Below, piece by piece: positions 24,595-33,400 of a stretch of DNA of 33,793 nt. Position 1 is the stretch's first letter, and each line of letters begins with the position of its first letter. A program made the position numbers and the translations under genes. This stretch comes from Motiliproteus sp. (GTDB lineage: Bacteria; Pseudomonadota; Gammaproteobacteria; Pseudomonadales; Balneatricaceae): NCBI GenBank assembly GCA_026196225.1, contig JAPHRD010000051.1, positions 1-33,793 on the forward strand, in the 5' to 3' direction. The notes under the pieces were generated by a model. The model made no database searches. It was not told where the DNA came from and saw nothing but the letters and a program-made list of their open reading frames with translations.

Positions 24595-25110
24595 ATGACC
24601 CTGATTTTGGGTATCGACCCCGGTTCTCGAATTACTGGCTACGGTGTTATCAACGTGGTCGGTAGCCGTAGCGAATATGTGGCCAGTGGATGTATTCGGA
24701 TCAGTGGCGACCATCTCCCAGACCGTTTGCAGCAAGTTTTTGAAGGGGTCACAGAAGTTATCTCCCTTCATAGCCCTCAGGAGATGGCGATTGAGCAGGT
24801 GTTTATGGCTCGCAACGCCGATTCTGCACTGAAGTTGGGTCAGGCTCGCGGTGCCGCTATCGTAGCTGGTGTGGTTAAGTCTCTGCCGGTAAGCGAGTAT
24901 GCTGCCCGTGCCGTCAAGCAAGCAGTGGTTGGAAAGGGTTCGGCTGATAAAGCGCAAGTTCAGCACATGGTTCGATCTATTCTCAAGCTTCCAGGATTGC
25001 CCCAGGCCGATGCCGCCGATGCCTTGGCTATTGCTCTCTGTCACGCTAACACCCGTCAGGGACTTATCAATCTCTCTGCAGCCGGCAGTCGTCGAAGGCA
25101 AATGCGCTAG
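24595..25110 (+). CDS. ruvC: Crossover junction endodeoxyribonuclease RuvC
   Basis: Dimeric nuclease that cuts Holliday junctions during recombination and repair. The four metal-binding acidic residues are Asp8 (GIDPGS), Glu67 (AIEQVF), Asp139 and Asp142 ([10 protein letters not shown]), each one position from E. coli numbering. 171 residues, complete. ruvA follows after 64 bases and ruvB after another 71. The yebC-type gene commonly found upstream of ruvC is absent; ppiD is there instead. Confidence 0.97.
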   Translation: MTLILGIDPGSRITGYGVINVVGSRSEYVASGCIRISGDHLPDRLQQVFEGVTEVISLHSPQEMAIEQVFMARNADSALKLGQARGAAIVAGVVKSLPVSEYAARAVKQAVVGKGSADKAQVQHMVRSILKLPGLPQADAADALAIALCHANTRQGLINLSAAGSRRRQMR

Positions 25111-25174
25111 TAATGGTGTTTGGGATGGATGTGATAAGTGAATCAACAGCAACACGTATTTTCATAGGTATGGC

Positions 25175-25792
25175 ATGATCGGACGAATTCGCGGCGAACT
25201 TCTGGAAAAGCAACCACCCCAGCTATTGGTGGATGTAAGGGGCATAGGCTACGAAATTGAAGCGCCTATGAGTACTTTTTATCGCCTTCCTGAGATTGGT
25301 AAAGTGGTGGAGTTGCATACGCATTTTGTAGTGCGTGAAGATGCCCAGTTACTTTACGGATTTCATAGCCGCCAAGAGCGTGCCATGTTCCGCACTCTGA
25401 TCAAGATAAATGGTGTTGGTCCGAAGCTGGGATTAACTATTTTGTCTGGAATTGAAGTCGACGAGCTGGCCCGTTGTATCTCCCATGATGACACGGCAGC
25501 GCTGATACGATTACCGGGTGTCGGCAAGAAGACTGCTGAGCGCTTGATTGTCGAGATGCGTGACAAACTCAATGATTGGATGCCGGAAGCGCCCTTTGAG
25601 TTGTCCTCAAGCGATGCTGCTGGTTCTTCACCTGTCGCTGCAAACGATGGTCGTCAAGAAGCAGAAAGCGCGCTTATTGCATTGGGTTACAAACCCGCTC
25701 AAGCCACCAAGGCTGTTTCCCAAGCGGCAAAGGAATTGGGTAATACTGATTCTGAGCAGCTAATACGTCAGGCGTTGAAAGGGATGTTATAG
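25175..25792 (+). CDS. ruvA: Holliday junction branch migration complex subunit RuvA
   Basis: Tetrameric protein that binds the four-way junction and loads RuvB. Starts [12 protein letters not shown]. The OB-fold N-terminal domain, helix-hairpin-helix motifs ([12 protein letters not shown] and [16 protein letters not shown]) and the C-terminal RuvB-binding domain ([20 protein letters not shown]) are all present, joined by a serine/alanine-rich linker at about residues 140-160. 205 residues, normal length. Confidence 0.97.
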   Translation: MIGRIRGELLEKQPPQLLVDVRGIGYEIEAPMSTFYRLPEIGKVVELHTHFVVREDAQLLYGFHSRQERAMFRTLIKINGVGPKLGLTILSGIEVDELARCISHDDTAALIRLPGVGKKTAERLIVEMRDKLNDWMPEAPFELSSSDAAGSSPVAANDGRQEAESALIALGYKPAQATKAVSQAAKELGNTDSEQLIRQALKGML

Positions 25793-25866
25793 TCTCGACG
25801 TAATTGGCCAGTGGTTTCCAACGCTTTAGATCAGGCTAGACCAGGATTATTGATAGAGAGTAAGTG

Positions 25867-26883
25867 ATGATAGAAGCGGATCGATTTGTAGCTCCTGCTC
25901 CCTCCAATCCTGTAGAGGAAGTTCAGGATCGTGCCATCCGTCCCAAAGTGCTATCCGACTACGTGGGACAGCATGCTGTCAGGGAACAGATGGAAATTTT
26001 TATTCAGGCGGCTAAAAAACGCTCTGAAGCGCTTGATCATACATTGATCTTTGGACCTCCGGGACTTGGTAAAACCACCCTGGCCCATATCATTGCCAAC
26101 GAGATGGAGGTGGATCTTAAGACTACCTCTGGGCCAGTAATGGAAAGAGCCGGCGATCTGGCAGCCATGCTGACCAATCTGGAGTCGGGAGATGTTCTCT
26201 TTATCGATGAGATTCATCGTCTTAATCCTGCGGTTGAGGAAGTGCTCTATCCTGCTATGGAAGACTACCAGTTAGATATTATGATTGGTGAAGGGCCAGC
26301 TGCTAGATCCATCAAACTGGATCTTCCGCCTTTTACCTTGGTTGGGGCCACTACCCGCGCGGGCCTGCTGACATCGCCGTTGCGTGATCGATTCGGTATT
26401 GTCCAGCGACTGGAGTTCTACAACGTCACTGATTTGACCCATATTGTCCGCCGCTCAGCTGAGTTATCTGGTGTAGGTATTGATGAAGAGGGTGCCCGTG
26501 AAGTGGCCAAGCGTTCTCGAGGGACTCCGCGAATAGCCAACCGCTTATTGCGTCGGAGTCGTGATTTCGCCGAAGTTAAAGGGGACGGGGTGATTACGGG
26601 AGAGATCGCAGACCTAGCGTTGAATATGCTTCATGTGGATAGCGAAGGCTTTGATCACATGGATCGTCGTTTGCTGATGGCGATGATCGAAAAGTTTGAT
26701 GGCGGTCCGGTGGGTATTGATAGTTTGGCAGCGGCCATCTCTGAAGAGCGGGATACCATCGAAGACGTTTTGGAGCCCTATTTGATCCAGCAAGGTTACA
26801 TCATGCGTACTCCCCGTGGTCGGGTTTTGACTTCCCTTGCCTACCAGCATTTCGGTGTTGATGTGCCGAAACGGGAGAGCTAG
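25867..26883 (+). CDS. ruvB: Holliday junction branch migration helicase RuvB
   Basis: AAA+ hexameric motor that drives branch migration with RuvA. Walker A GPPGLGKT is at residues 63-70 and Walker B DEIH at 114-117. Sensor 1 is [18 protein letters not shown], and the C-terminal winged helix ends [17 protein letters not shown] chose the ATG at 25867, which has GAGAG six bases upstream, rather than the adjacent in-frame GTG at 25864. 338 residues. ybgC begins 6 bases after its stop, linking the ruv genes to the Tol-Pal operon. Confidence 0.97.
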   Translation: MIEADRFVAPAPSNPVEEVQDRAIRPKVLSDYVGQHAVREQMEIFIQAAKKRSEALDHTLIFGPPGLGKTTLAHIIANEMEVDLKTTSGPVMERAGDLAAMLTNLESGDVLFIDEIHRLNPAVEEVLYPAMEDYQLDIMIGEGPAARSIKLDLPPFTLVGATTRAGLLTSPLRDRFGIVQRLEFYNVTDLTHIVRRSAELSGVGIDEEGAREVAKRSRGTPRIANRLLRRSRDFAEVKGDGVITGEIADLALNMLHVDSEGFDHMDRRLLMAMIEKFDGGPVGIDSLAAAISEERDTIEDVLEPYLIQQGYIMRTPRGRVLTSLAYQHFGVDVPKRES

Positions 26884-26889
26884 CGGTCG

Positions 26890-27303
26890 ATGGAGCACTG
26901 TTTTCCGCTGCGGGTCTACATGGAAGATACTGATACCGGTGGTATTGTCTACTACGTTAACTATCTGAAATTTATGGAAAGGGCTCGTACCGAATTATTG
27001 CGGACCGAGGGTTTTGAGCAACAGCATCTTAAGAAAGATGGGCTGATTTTTGTGGTTCACAGCCTAAATAGCCGTTATTTGAAGCCCGCCAATCTGGATA
27101 ATGAACTTCAAGTCAAAACTGTAATCCAATCACTCTCTTCAGTCAGTATCCTGTTTCAACAGCAAGTGGTCCGGCCCATTGATAATTCGGTTTTATGCCG
27201 GGCCGAGGTTAAAATTGCGTCGGTTTCAGCCGACAACATAATACCGGTAGCGTTACCAAAATTGTTGGTAGCGGCGCTGAATAAATACCTATTGAATAGC
27301 TGA
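26890..27303 (+). CDS. ybgC: Tol-Pal system acyl-CoA thioesterase YbgC
   Basis: Hot-dog fold thioesterase acting on short acyl-CoA or acyl-ACP, regularly the first gene of the tol-pal operon. The active-site loop reads MEDTDTGGIVYYVNYLKFMERARTE, with Asp15 at the conserved catalytic position. The histidine found in E. coli (VYHASY) is tyrosine here, which I recall as common in Pseudomonas homologues. 137 residues. Its ribosome binding site, GGGAGAG at 26873-26879, lies inside the end of ruvB. tolQ follows after 25 bases. Confidence 0.93.
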   Translation: MEHCFPLRVYMEDTDTGGIVYYVNYLKFMERARTELLRTEGFEQQHLKKDGLIFVVHSLNSRYLKPANLDNELQVKTVIQSLSSVSILFQQQVVRPIDNSVLCRAEVKIASVSADNIIPVALPKLLVAALNKYLLNS

Positions 27304-27328
27304 GCTACAAGCAAAAGGAAATCTCTCA

Positions 27329-28006
27329 GTGGTCGAAAAAATGTCACTTTGGAGTCTGGTGGTTAACGCCAGTCTGGTAGTCCAATTAGTAATGATCAGC
27401 CTATTGGTGGCCTCGATCATCTCTTGGGTAATGATTCTTCAACGCCGTAGTTTTCTGGCCAAGGCGAAAAGTAATCTGAGGAGTTTCGAAGAGAAGTTCT
27501 GGTCAGGGGTTGACCTCACTCAGCTGTTTAGAGAGGTCAATACCAATCCTAATCCTAACAGTGCGTTAGAGAATATCTTCCGTTCAGGGATCAAGGAATT
27601 CACCCGCCTTCGCCAGCAGACCGATGCAGATCCTGATGCCGTCATGGAGGGTGTGCAGCGCTCCATGCGCGTTGCCTTGGCTCGAGAAGAGGAAAAACTA
27701 GAAACTCATTTGCCATTTCTGGCGACAGTGGGTTCAACCAGCCCCTACGTGGGCCTGTTCGGTACGGTCTGGGGAATTATGAACTCTTTTCGTGGTTTGG
27801 CGAATGTGCACCAGGCTACCCTGGCTAGTGTGGCTCCGGGTATCTCTGAGGCCTTGATCGCTACGGCCATGGGCCTGTTTGCGGCTATTCCTGCGGTTAT
27901 TGCATACAACCGCTACTCCTCCAGGGTAGAGAGCTTGATGAACAGTTATGAAACTTTCGCCGAAGAGTTTTCCAGCATACTGCACCGTCGTGTTCATGCG
28001 GCCTGA
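27329..28006 (+). CDS. tolQ: Tol-Pal system proton channel subunit TolQ
   Basis: Inner membrane protein of the ExbB/MotA family. With TolR it uses the proton gradient to energise TolA during cell division and envelope constriction. Three membrane helices: about residues 15-38, 130-155 and 170-195. The family signature PYVGLFGTVWGIMNSF and the ALIATAMGLFAAIPAVIAYN stretch are present. Starts with GTG, with AAAGGA 9 bases upstream; an ATG four codons later is a possible alternative. 225 residues. Confidence 0.96.
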   Translation: MVEKMSLWSLVVNASLVVQLVMISLLVASIISWVMILQRRSFLAKAKSNLRSFEEKFWSGVDLTQLFREVNTNPNPNSALENIFRSGIKEFTRLRQQTDADPDAVMEGVQRSMRVALAREEEKLETHLPFLATVGSTSPYVGLFGTVWGIMNSFRGLANVHQATLASVAPGISEALIATAMGLFAAIPAVIAYNRYSSRVESLMNSYETFAEEFSSILHRRVHAA

Positions 28007-28042
28007 TCCGCTGTCTAGCTATTCGAAACTGAGACCGGAATT

Positions 28043-28459
28043 ATGATCCGTCGTAGCAAAAATCGCCGCAAGCTCAACGCGGAGATAAATGTTGTTCCCT
28101 ACATCGATGTGATGATGGTATTGCTGGTTATCTTTATGATCACCGCACCGATGCTGACCCAGGGGGTAGACGTTGAGTTGCCCAAGGTGGGATCTGAACC
28201 CGTCGATACCAAAGATTCAGAGCCGTTGATCGTTACCGTCAATGCAGAGGGTGAATATTTTATCAACGTAGGTGGCGACCCTTTGAAAGTGGTTGCCCTG
28301 GCGGATGTCGAAGACCGTGTCGGCAAGATACTTACTACCAATCCGCAAAAGATGATCTTGGTGAAAGGTGATAAGGCGGTCGATTACGAAAAAGTGGTCG
28401 AATTGATGGCAGCATTGCAGCGCTCGGGTGCTCCCGGCGTTGGGCTGGTGACAGAATAA
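28043..28459 (+). CDS. tolR: Tol-Pal system protein TolR
   Basis: Partner of TolQ, from the ExbD/TolR family. A basic cytoplasmic N-terminus (MIRRSKNRRK) leads to a single membrane helix with the essential aspartate in VVPYIDVMMVLLVIFMITAP (Asp22). A small periplasmic domain ends with the MILVKGDKAVDYEKVVELM stretch typical of the family. 138 residues. tolA starts 10 bases downstream. Confidence 0.96.
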   Translation: MIRRSKNRRKLNAEINVVPYIDVMMVLLVIFMITAPMLTQGVDVELPKVGSEPVDTKDSEPLIVTVNAEGEYFINVGGDPLKVVALADVEDRVGKILTTNPQKMILVKGDKAVDYEKVVELMAALQRSGAPGVGLVTE

Positions 28460-28469
28460 GGGACCTGGT

Positions 28470-29468
28470 TTGACCGATATTCGCTCCTATATTCTGCCAA
28501 GCATTCTGGCTGTTGGTTTCCATGTGGTGATTGTGGTGCTGGCTTCCGCTACCTGGTTTGAGCGGGAACACAAACCCAGAGTACAACCGTTTAAGCATAT
28601 TCAAGCGGAATTGATCGACCTGAAAAGTTCACGAATGGCGGATGAAAAGAAAAAAGCTGAACTAAAACGTCAGCAGGAAGCCAAACGCAAAGCTGAGGCA
28701 AAACGGAAGGCCGAGAAAAAGCGAAAGCAGGACGAAAAACAAAAGGTCGAAGAACAGAAGCGTAAACAGAAATTGGCTGCTGATAACAAGCGTAAAGCGG
28801 AACAGAAGCGTATTGCTGACAAAAAAGCGGAAGAAAAGAAGAAGCAGGCCAAGGCTGAAGCCGACAAGAAGCGCAAAGCGGAAGCCAATCGAGAAGCCGA
28901 TCTGAAAAAGAAAGCGGACCTGAAAAAGAAGGCGGCAGCTGATAAGAAGCGAAAGGCTGAGGACGCGAAGGTCGCTGAAAAGAAACGTAAAGAGGCAGAG
29001 GCCAAGAAGCGTAAACAGCAGGATCTGGCCCGCCGTAAGGCCGAAGCCGAGAAAAAACGTCGTGCTGCAGAAGAGCAAAAGCGCCAACAAGCCCTCGCTC
29101 GTGAGCGAGCTGAAGCGGCTCAGCGTGCGCGGGAAGCTCGATTACAGCAGATGGCTGCACAGGATAAAACAGCCAAGGCGTCGGCAATTTCTGTAATTAC
29201 ATCTGCGGTATCCTCCAATTGGAGTCGGCCGCCATCGGCACGAAACGGGATGGTGGTTGAGGTTCGTATTCACCTTCTACCAACCGGTGAAGTGGATGAT
29301 GCCTACACCGTTAAGTCCAGTGGTGATGAGGCCTTTGACCTCAGCGCTGTGCGGGCGGTGTTAAAGGCAGAACGTTTCCCGGAACTGCAAGAGATTGATC
29401 CTGTCGTATTTGACAGAAATTTGAGAACCATAACGTTGAAATTCAGACCGGAGGATCTACGCCTGTGA
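28470..29468 (+). CDS. tolA: Tol-Pal system protein TolA
   Basis: Spans the periplasm, linking TolQR to TolB and Pal. An N-terminal membrane helix lies at about residues 6-28. A long Lys/Ala/Glu/Arg-rich helical domain (about 50-225) contains repeated short KKRKAEAxxK-like units. The globular C-terminal domain (about 235-332) has [28 protein letters not shown] and the [15 protein letters not shown] stretch. Starts with TTG, with GGGA just upstream. 332 residues, shorter than E. coli TolA because the helical domain is shorter. Its stop overlaps the tolB GTG by 4 bases. Confidence 0.95.
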   Translation: MTDIRSYILPSILAVGFHVVIVVLASATWFEREHKPRVQPFKHIQAELIDLKSSRMADEKKKAELKRQQEAKRKAEAKRKAEKKRKQDEKQKVEEQKRKQKLAADNKRKAEQKRIADKKAEEKKKQAKAEADKKRKAEANREADLKKKADLKKKAAADKKRKAEDAKVAEKKRKEAEAKKRKQQDLARRKAEAEKKRRAAEEQKRQQALARERAEAAQRAREARLQQMAAQDKTAKASAISVITSAVSSNWSRPPSARNGMVVEVRIHLLPTGEVDDAYTVKSSGDEAFDLSAVRAVLKAERFPELQEIDPVVFDRNLRTITLKFRPEDLRL

Positions 29469-30766
29469 CGCGTTTAGTTCAGATTCCACTGTTATTTTTA
29501 TTGCTTGTTGTTAGCACCGTCTCGCGGGCTGAATTGACCATCGAAATTACCCAGGGGGTCGATCGGCCGGTGCCTGTGGCCATTGTTCCTTTTGGCTGGG
29601 AGGGTGTCACCGCACTGCCAGAAGATGTGGCTTCAGTGATCGGATCTGACCTCTATCGTAGTGGTCTGTTCTCCATCATGAAACAGGAGAACATGCTTAG
29701 TTTCCCTAACAAAAGCAGCGAAGTTTACTTTCGTGACTGGCGACTGGGTGGGATCGAGTACTTGGTTATCGGTCGTGTCGTTGATGATCCGGCTGCCCGT
29801 GGTTATCGCGTCGAATATGAACTTTATGACGTTGTCAAAGAACAGCGTCTGGCGGGTGGTTTTTTTGCCGGAAACGCTAACAATCTGCGTAAAGCGGCCC
29901 ATCGTATTAGTGATGTGGTGTACGAAAAACTTACTGGAATCCGGGGGGCGTTTTCCACACAGATTGTCTACGTTACCGCTCGGAAACTAGGCAAAAAACT
30001 ATTCAACTACCGCCTGCAATTGGCTGATTCCGATGGTGCTCGGCCACAGTTAATTCTGGAATCAAGAGAGCCGATCCTCTCTCCATCATGGTCCCGAGAC
30101 GGTAAAAAACTGGCTTACGTCTCATTCGAGACCGGGCGTCCAGCCGTCTATATTCAAGAGATCGCCAGTGGCAAGCGCCAGCGGATGACGTCGTTTCGAG
30201 GACTGAATGGCGCGCCGGCATGGTCACCAGACGGCAAGAAGCTTGCTGTAACTCTTTCTAAGGATGGTAACCCGGAGATTTACATCATCGATATTGCTAC
30301 TCGTAATCTCAAGCGGATCACGCGTCACTATGGTATCGATACAGAGCCTAGTTGGTCTCCCGATGGCGGATCTATTATTTTTACCTCCAACCGTGGCGGT
30401 AAGCCCCAGATCTACAGTGTTGAACTGGCTACCGGTTGGATTGAACGTCTCACCTTTGAAGGTGACTATAACGCCCGTGGTGGTTTAACCCACGACGGTC
30501 GCCATTTGGTGATGGTACACCGTTCCAATGGTGTTTTTCATATTGCGGTCCAAGATCTAAAAACCGGCCGAATAGATGTTTTGACAGAAACCTACCTCGA
30601 CGAATCACCCAGTATTGCGCCCAACGGAAGCATGGTTATCTATGCCACTCAGCAGGGTAATCGTGGTGTTTTGGGGGCGGTATCTATCGATGGCCGCGTG
30701 AAGTTTAAATTACCGGCAAAATCAGGGGATGTAAGGGAGCCAGCCTGGTCTCCGTACTTGCAATAG
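29465..30766 (+). CDS. tolB: Tol-Pal system periplasmic protein TolB
   Basis: Periplasmic beta-propeller protein that binds Pal and TolA. A signal peptide is clear (hydrophobic stretch ending SRA, mature ELTIEITQG). The N-terminal alpha/beta domain covers about residues 23-160. The propeller follows, with repeated blades [42 protein letters not shown] and a final PAWSPYL. Starts with GTG inside the tolA end, so translation is coupled. 433 residues, the normal length. Confidence 0.97.
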   Translation: MTRLVQIPLLFLLLVVSTVSRAELTIEITQGVDRPVPVAIVPFGWEGVTALPEDVASVIGSDLYRSGLFSIMKQENMLSFPNKSSEVYFRDWRLGGIEYLVIGRVVDDPAARGYRVEYELYDVVKEQRLAGGFFAGNANNLRKAAHRISDVVYEKLTGIRGAFSTQIVYVTARKLGKKLFNYRLQLADSDGARPQLILESREPILSPSWSRDGKKLAYVSFETGRPAVYIQEIASGKRQRMTSFRGLNGAPAWSPDGKKLAVTLSKDGNPEIYIIDIATRNLKRITRHYGIDTEPSWSPDGGSIIFTSNRGGKPQIYSVELATGWIERLTFEGDYNARGGLTHDGRHLVMVHRSNGVFHIAVQDLKTGRIDVLTETYLDESPSIAPNGSMVIYATQQGNRGVLGAVSIDGRVKFKLPAKSGDVREPAWSPYLQ

Positions 30767-30833
30767 TCTAATGATGGCAGTACCTTATGTCCGAAACCAT
30801 TTAAAGTCTGGAATGACTAGTTAGGAGCGAATA

Positions 30834-31367
30834 ATGCGAGTTGGAAACCTTAAGGCAATCGCAATCGCCGCGTCTGTTGTATGGGCTGCGGGTTGTAGCA
30901 CTACCAGCACCACTGACGACAGTGGCGCTATGAAGGATTCATCATCCACCACACAGGGTTCCGCCACTACTTCAGGGGCCTCTGGCTCCGGAATGAGTCA
31001 CGGTCAAATGGGCGATGGCATGACCAAAGCTGATGCCATGAAGTTGACCTCTGTTTTCTACTTTGATTTCGATAAGGCGGTTGTTAAGCCTGCTGCATTG
31101 GCTGATCTGGAAGCCCATGCCAAGTATCTAATCAGCAATCCTAATGCCAGCGTTGTTCTGGAAGGTCACGCCGACGAGCGTGGTACTCGCGAATACAACA
31201 TGGCTTTGGGTGAGCGTCGTGCAAAAGCTGTTGGCCGTTACCTCACTGTTCAGGGCGTATCCAGCTCTCAGATTGAGACCATCAGTTACGGTGAAGAGCA
31301 GCCAGCTATGATTGGTCATAGTGAAGCGTCTTGGGCTAAAAACCGTCGCGTTGAGCTGAAGTACTGA
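30834..31367 (+). CDS. pal: Peptidoglycan-associated lipoprotein Pal
   Basis: Outer membrane lipoprotein that tethers the membrane to peptidoglycan and binds TolB. Signal peptide with lipobox VWAAGC, lipidated at Cys21, then a long Ser/Thr/Gly-rich linker (about residues 22-60). The OmpA-like domain contains FYFDFDKAVVKPAAL, the peptidoglycan-binding stretch EGHADERGTREYNMALGERRA, and ends NRRVELKY. 177 residues. The ribosome binding site TAGGAGCG is strong. A hairpin lies between pal and cpoB. Confidence 0.97.
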   Translation: MRVGNLKAIAIAASVVWAAGCSTTSTTDDSGAMKDSSSTTQGSATTSGASGSGMSHGQMGDGMTKADAMKLTSVFYFDFDKAVVKPAALADLEAHAKYLISNPNASVVLEGHADERGTREYNMALGERRAKAVGRYLTVQGVSSSQIETISYGEEQPAMIGHSEASWAKNRRVELKY

Positions 31368-31375
31368 TAGTATTC

Positions 31376-31401
31376 GGCCCTTACTTCGGTAAGGGCCCAT
31401 T
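31376..31401 (+). terminator. TTCG-loop hairpin between pal and cpoB
   Basis: Perfect 9-bp stem GGCCCTTAC (31376-31384) with GTAAGGGCC (31389-31397), closed by a TTCG tetraloop and followed by CATTTT. It is a very stable structure with a weak T-run, so it may be a partial terminator, or protect the pal mRNA 3' end. Confidence 0.6.
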
Positions 31402-31414
31402 TTCGATAAAGTAG

Positions 31415-32248
31415 ATGTCGATGGAAAACAGAACGGCGGCACTGATGTGCTTGTTTCTGGGTCTGAGCAGTACCTCCTTACAGGCCCAAACTAATCTTCC
31501 GGTACCGGTTGTTGATCGTGCTCCTACGGTTACAGCGACTAATCCTCAGAATGCCGCAGCCACCCAGGTTAGAAGACCTTCCCATAATGCTGAAATGCTG
31601 ATGATGGTTGATCAACTTCAGGAAGAGGTACGGTATCTTCGTGGTCAGCTGGAAGAGATGAGTCACCAGCTTAAGAAGATGCGCACCAATCAGCGTGATC
31701 GCTATCGTGATCTGGATCGGCGCATCACATCGATTAATCGACAGATGGCAGAAACGCCTCCTTCATCCTCTTTGGTGCCTTTAACGCCTGCGGTGACAGA
31801 GCCTGCACCCAGCGCAACGCCGACAACAGCTTCTGCATCACCAGAAGCGGCAGTTACTCCGCCTGCGATCAGTGATCGACAGGCTTATAAAGAGGCGTTT
31901 GAGCTGGTGCGTCAGCGTTCGTTTGACGAAGCGCTCTCGGCTTTTGATAACTTTGTTCAGGTCTATCCAAACAGCATCTTAGTGGCTAATGTGCTGTACT
32001 GGACCGGTGAAATCCATAGTAAAAAGCAGCAGCCGGATCATACCCAGGCACAGCAAGCTTATACCCAGTTGGTTGAGCGCTTCCCGGATCATCAGAGAAC
32101 CCCTGATGCTTATTACAAGCGAGGGCTGATCTATCATAAGGAAGGCGATATCCCTCAGGCTAAGGCGATGATGAATAAAGTCATTGCGACTTCCTCCAAG
32201 AAGACGTTGACCGATCTTGCCAGTCAGTTCCTAGCGAAAAATCCATAG
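31415..32248 (+). CDS. cpoB: Cell division coordinator CpoB (YbgF)
   Basis: Periplasmic TPR protein that coordinates peptidoglycan synthesis with Tol-Pal-driven outer membrane constriction. Signal peptide ends LQAQ at about residue 25. An N-terminal coiled coil for trimer formation lies at about residues 65-110 ([19 protein letters not shown]). A Pro/Ala/Thr-rich linker (about 110-150) leads to TPR repeats with [21 protein letters not shown] and [14 protein letters not shown]. 277 residues. The start could also be the ATG at 31421, two codons on. Confidence 0.93.
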   Translation: MSMENRTAALMCLFLGLSSTSLQAQTNLPVPVVDRAPTVTATNPQNAAATQVRRPSHNAEMLMMVDQLQEEVRYLRGQLEEMSHQLKKMRTNQRDRYRDLDRRITSINRQMAETPPSSSLVPLTPAVTEPAPSATPTTASASPEAAVTPPAISDRQAYKEAFELVRQRSFDEALSAFDNFVQVYPNSILVANVLYWTGEIHSKKQQPDHTQAQQAYTQLVERFPDHQRTPDAYYKRGLIYHKEGDIPQAKAMMNKVIATSSKKTLTDLASQFLAKNP

Positions 32249-32254
32249 TATTAA

Positions 32255-32282
32255 GCCAGCTCTCTGATTACCGAGAGCTGGC
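32255..32282 (+). terminator. Hairpin after cpoB
   Basis: Stem GCCAGCTCTC (32255-32264) with GAGAGCTGGC (32273-32282), perfect 10 bp with an 8-base loop, and no proper T-run (ATGCTTT follows). It ends the Tol-Pal operon or stabilises its 3' end. Confidence 0.55.
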
Positions 32283-32307
32283 ATGCTTTACACCGAGAAT
32301 ATCCCCC

Positions 32308-32991
32308 ATGTCCCAACATCCTAAAAAAGCAGTCGTTTTGCTTTCTGGTGGTCTTGATTCGTCAACGGTTCTGGCCATAGCCCAAGGGCGCGGTTATGAC
32401 TGCTACGCTCTTAGTTTTGACTATGGTCAGCGCTCCCATGCGGAACTCAACGCTGCCAAGACAGTCGCCCAGCAGCTGCGAGCTATAGAGCACAAAACGA
32501 TCCGTTTGTGCCTGGAGGATATTGGCGGTTCAGCCCTGACCGATGAGAGTATCGATGTGCCTGAATCCGCGCAGGAAGGGATTCCGGTCACCTATGTGCC
32601 CGCCAGAAACACCGTGTTTCTCTCTCTGGCTTTAGGCTGGGCGGAAGTGCTGGAGGCCAGTGCTATCTTTATCGGCGTCAATGCTGTGGATTACTCGGGC
32701 TACCCTGATTGTCGCCCGGAGTTTATTGATGCATTCCAATCCCTGGCTAATCTGGCGACAAAAGTTGGAGTTAGCGGTGGCGAAATCATCATTGAAACCC
32801 CGTTGATTGATCTAACAAAGGCGCAGATTATCCAGCAGGGTATAGATCACAATCTTGATTATTCACTGACGGTTTCGTGCTATCAGGCGGATGATCAGGG
32901 ACGTGCCTGCGGTGTGTGTGACAGTTGTCGTCTGCGTGCACAGGGCTTTATCGACGCAGGTGCAAATGACGTGACGCGATATATTGCATAA
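32308..32991 (+). CDS. queC: 7-cyano-7-deazaguanine synthase QueC
   Basis: ATP-dependent enzyme making preQ0 from 7-carboxy-7-deazaguanine in queuosine biosynthesis. The PP-loop [10 protein letters not shown] is at residues 12-21. The zinc site is formed by Cys191, Cys201, Cys204 and Cys207 ([21 protein letters not shown]). Other family marks are [11 protein letters not shown] and [18 protein letters not shown]. 227 residues, the normal length. In Pseudomonas queE usually lies between cpoB and queC; it is missing here. Confidence 0.97.
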   Translation: MSQHPKKAVVLLSGGLDSSTVLAIAQGRGYDCYALSFDYGQRSHAELNAAKTVAQQLRAIEHKTIRLCLEDIGGSALTDESIDVPESAQEGIPVTYVPARNTVFLSLALGWAEVLEASAIFIGVNAVDYSGYPDCRPEFIDAFQSLANLATKVGVSGGEIIIETPLIDLTKAQIIQQGIDHNLDYSLTVSCYQADDQGRACGVCDSCRLRAQGFIDAGANDVTRYIA

Positions 32992-33019
32992 TTATGTCAA
33001 AATAAAGACCGGGTTTGAG

Positions 33020-33047
33020 TTGCTTTTTACGGATTTCCCAGTAATAT
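33020..33047 (+). promoter_or_regulatory. Candidate sigma-70 promoter of tRNA-Lys
   Basis: TTGCTT (33020-33025), 16-base spacer and TAATAT (33042-33047), placing the start about 6-8 bases before the tRNA. The TAATAT is the same -10 as in the larger tRNA operon. Confidence 0.55.
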
Positions 33048-33060
33048 ACGCAACCCGTTC

Positions 33061-33136
33061 GGGTCGTTAGCTCAGTTGGTAGAGCAGTTGGCTTTTAACC
33101 AATTGGTCGGGCGTTCGAGTCGCCCACGACCCACCA
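33061..33136 (+). tRNA. tRNA-Lys (anticodon TTT), copy 1
   Basis: 76 nt with encoded CCA. Acceptor GGGTCGT pairs with ACGACCC, and stem GTTGG/CCAAT encloses TTT at 33094-33096. Differs from the second copy by one D-loop base (T at 33076 against C at 33224). Confidence 0.96.
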
Positions 33137-33153
33137 ACAATCAGCTTTATGCT

Positions 33154-33200
33154 GTTTGCAAATGTCACTTATAGCAGTGTTATTTGCAAACCGTTTTTTT
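33154..33200 (+). terminator. Rho-independent terminator between the two tRNA-Lys genes
   Basis: Perfect inverted repeat GTTTGCAAAT (33154-33163) and ATTTGCAAAC (33182-33191), with a smaller nested CACT/AGTG pairing, followed by CGTTTTTTT. It lies directly before the second copy. Confidence 0.7.
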
Positions 33201-33208
33201 CGTACTCT

Positions 33209-33284
33209 GGGTCGTTAGCTCAGCTGGTAGAGCAGTTGGCTTTTAACCAATTGGTCGGGCGTTCGAGTCGCCCACGACCCACCA
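33209..33284 (+). tRNA. tRNA-Lys (anticodon TTT), copy 2
   Basis: 76 nt with encoded CCA and anticodon TTT at 33242-33244. One base different from copy 1. It lies only 8 bases after the terminator T-run and shows no promoter of its own in that gap, so it depends on read-through or on signals inside the hairpin region. Confidence 0.96.
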
Positions 33285-33400
33285 TCTTCAACCCCGCCTG
33301 GACCCTTATCGCGCCCTGGCAATGTCACATTGTGGTATATTAAGAGCGTGAAAAGAGACATCCAGGCTATCCAGAAAGTATCTGTAAAGACGGTTTAGAA

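Noticed and set aside
28591-29187. Long minus-strand open frames opposite tolA, one rich in Leu/Phe and looking like a membrane protein
   Set aside because: They are the mirror of the Lys/Ala/Glu codons of the TolA helical domain, where stop codons on the other strand are rare.
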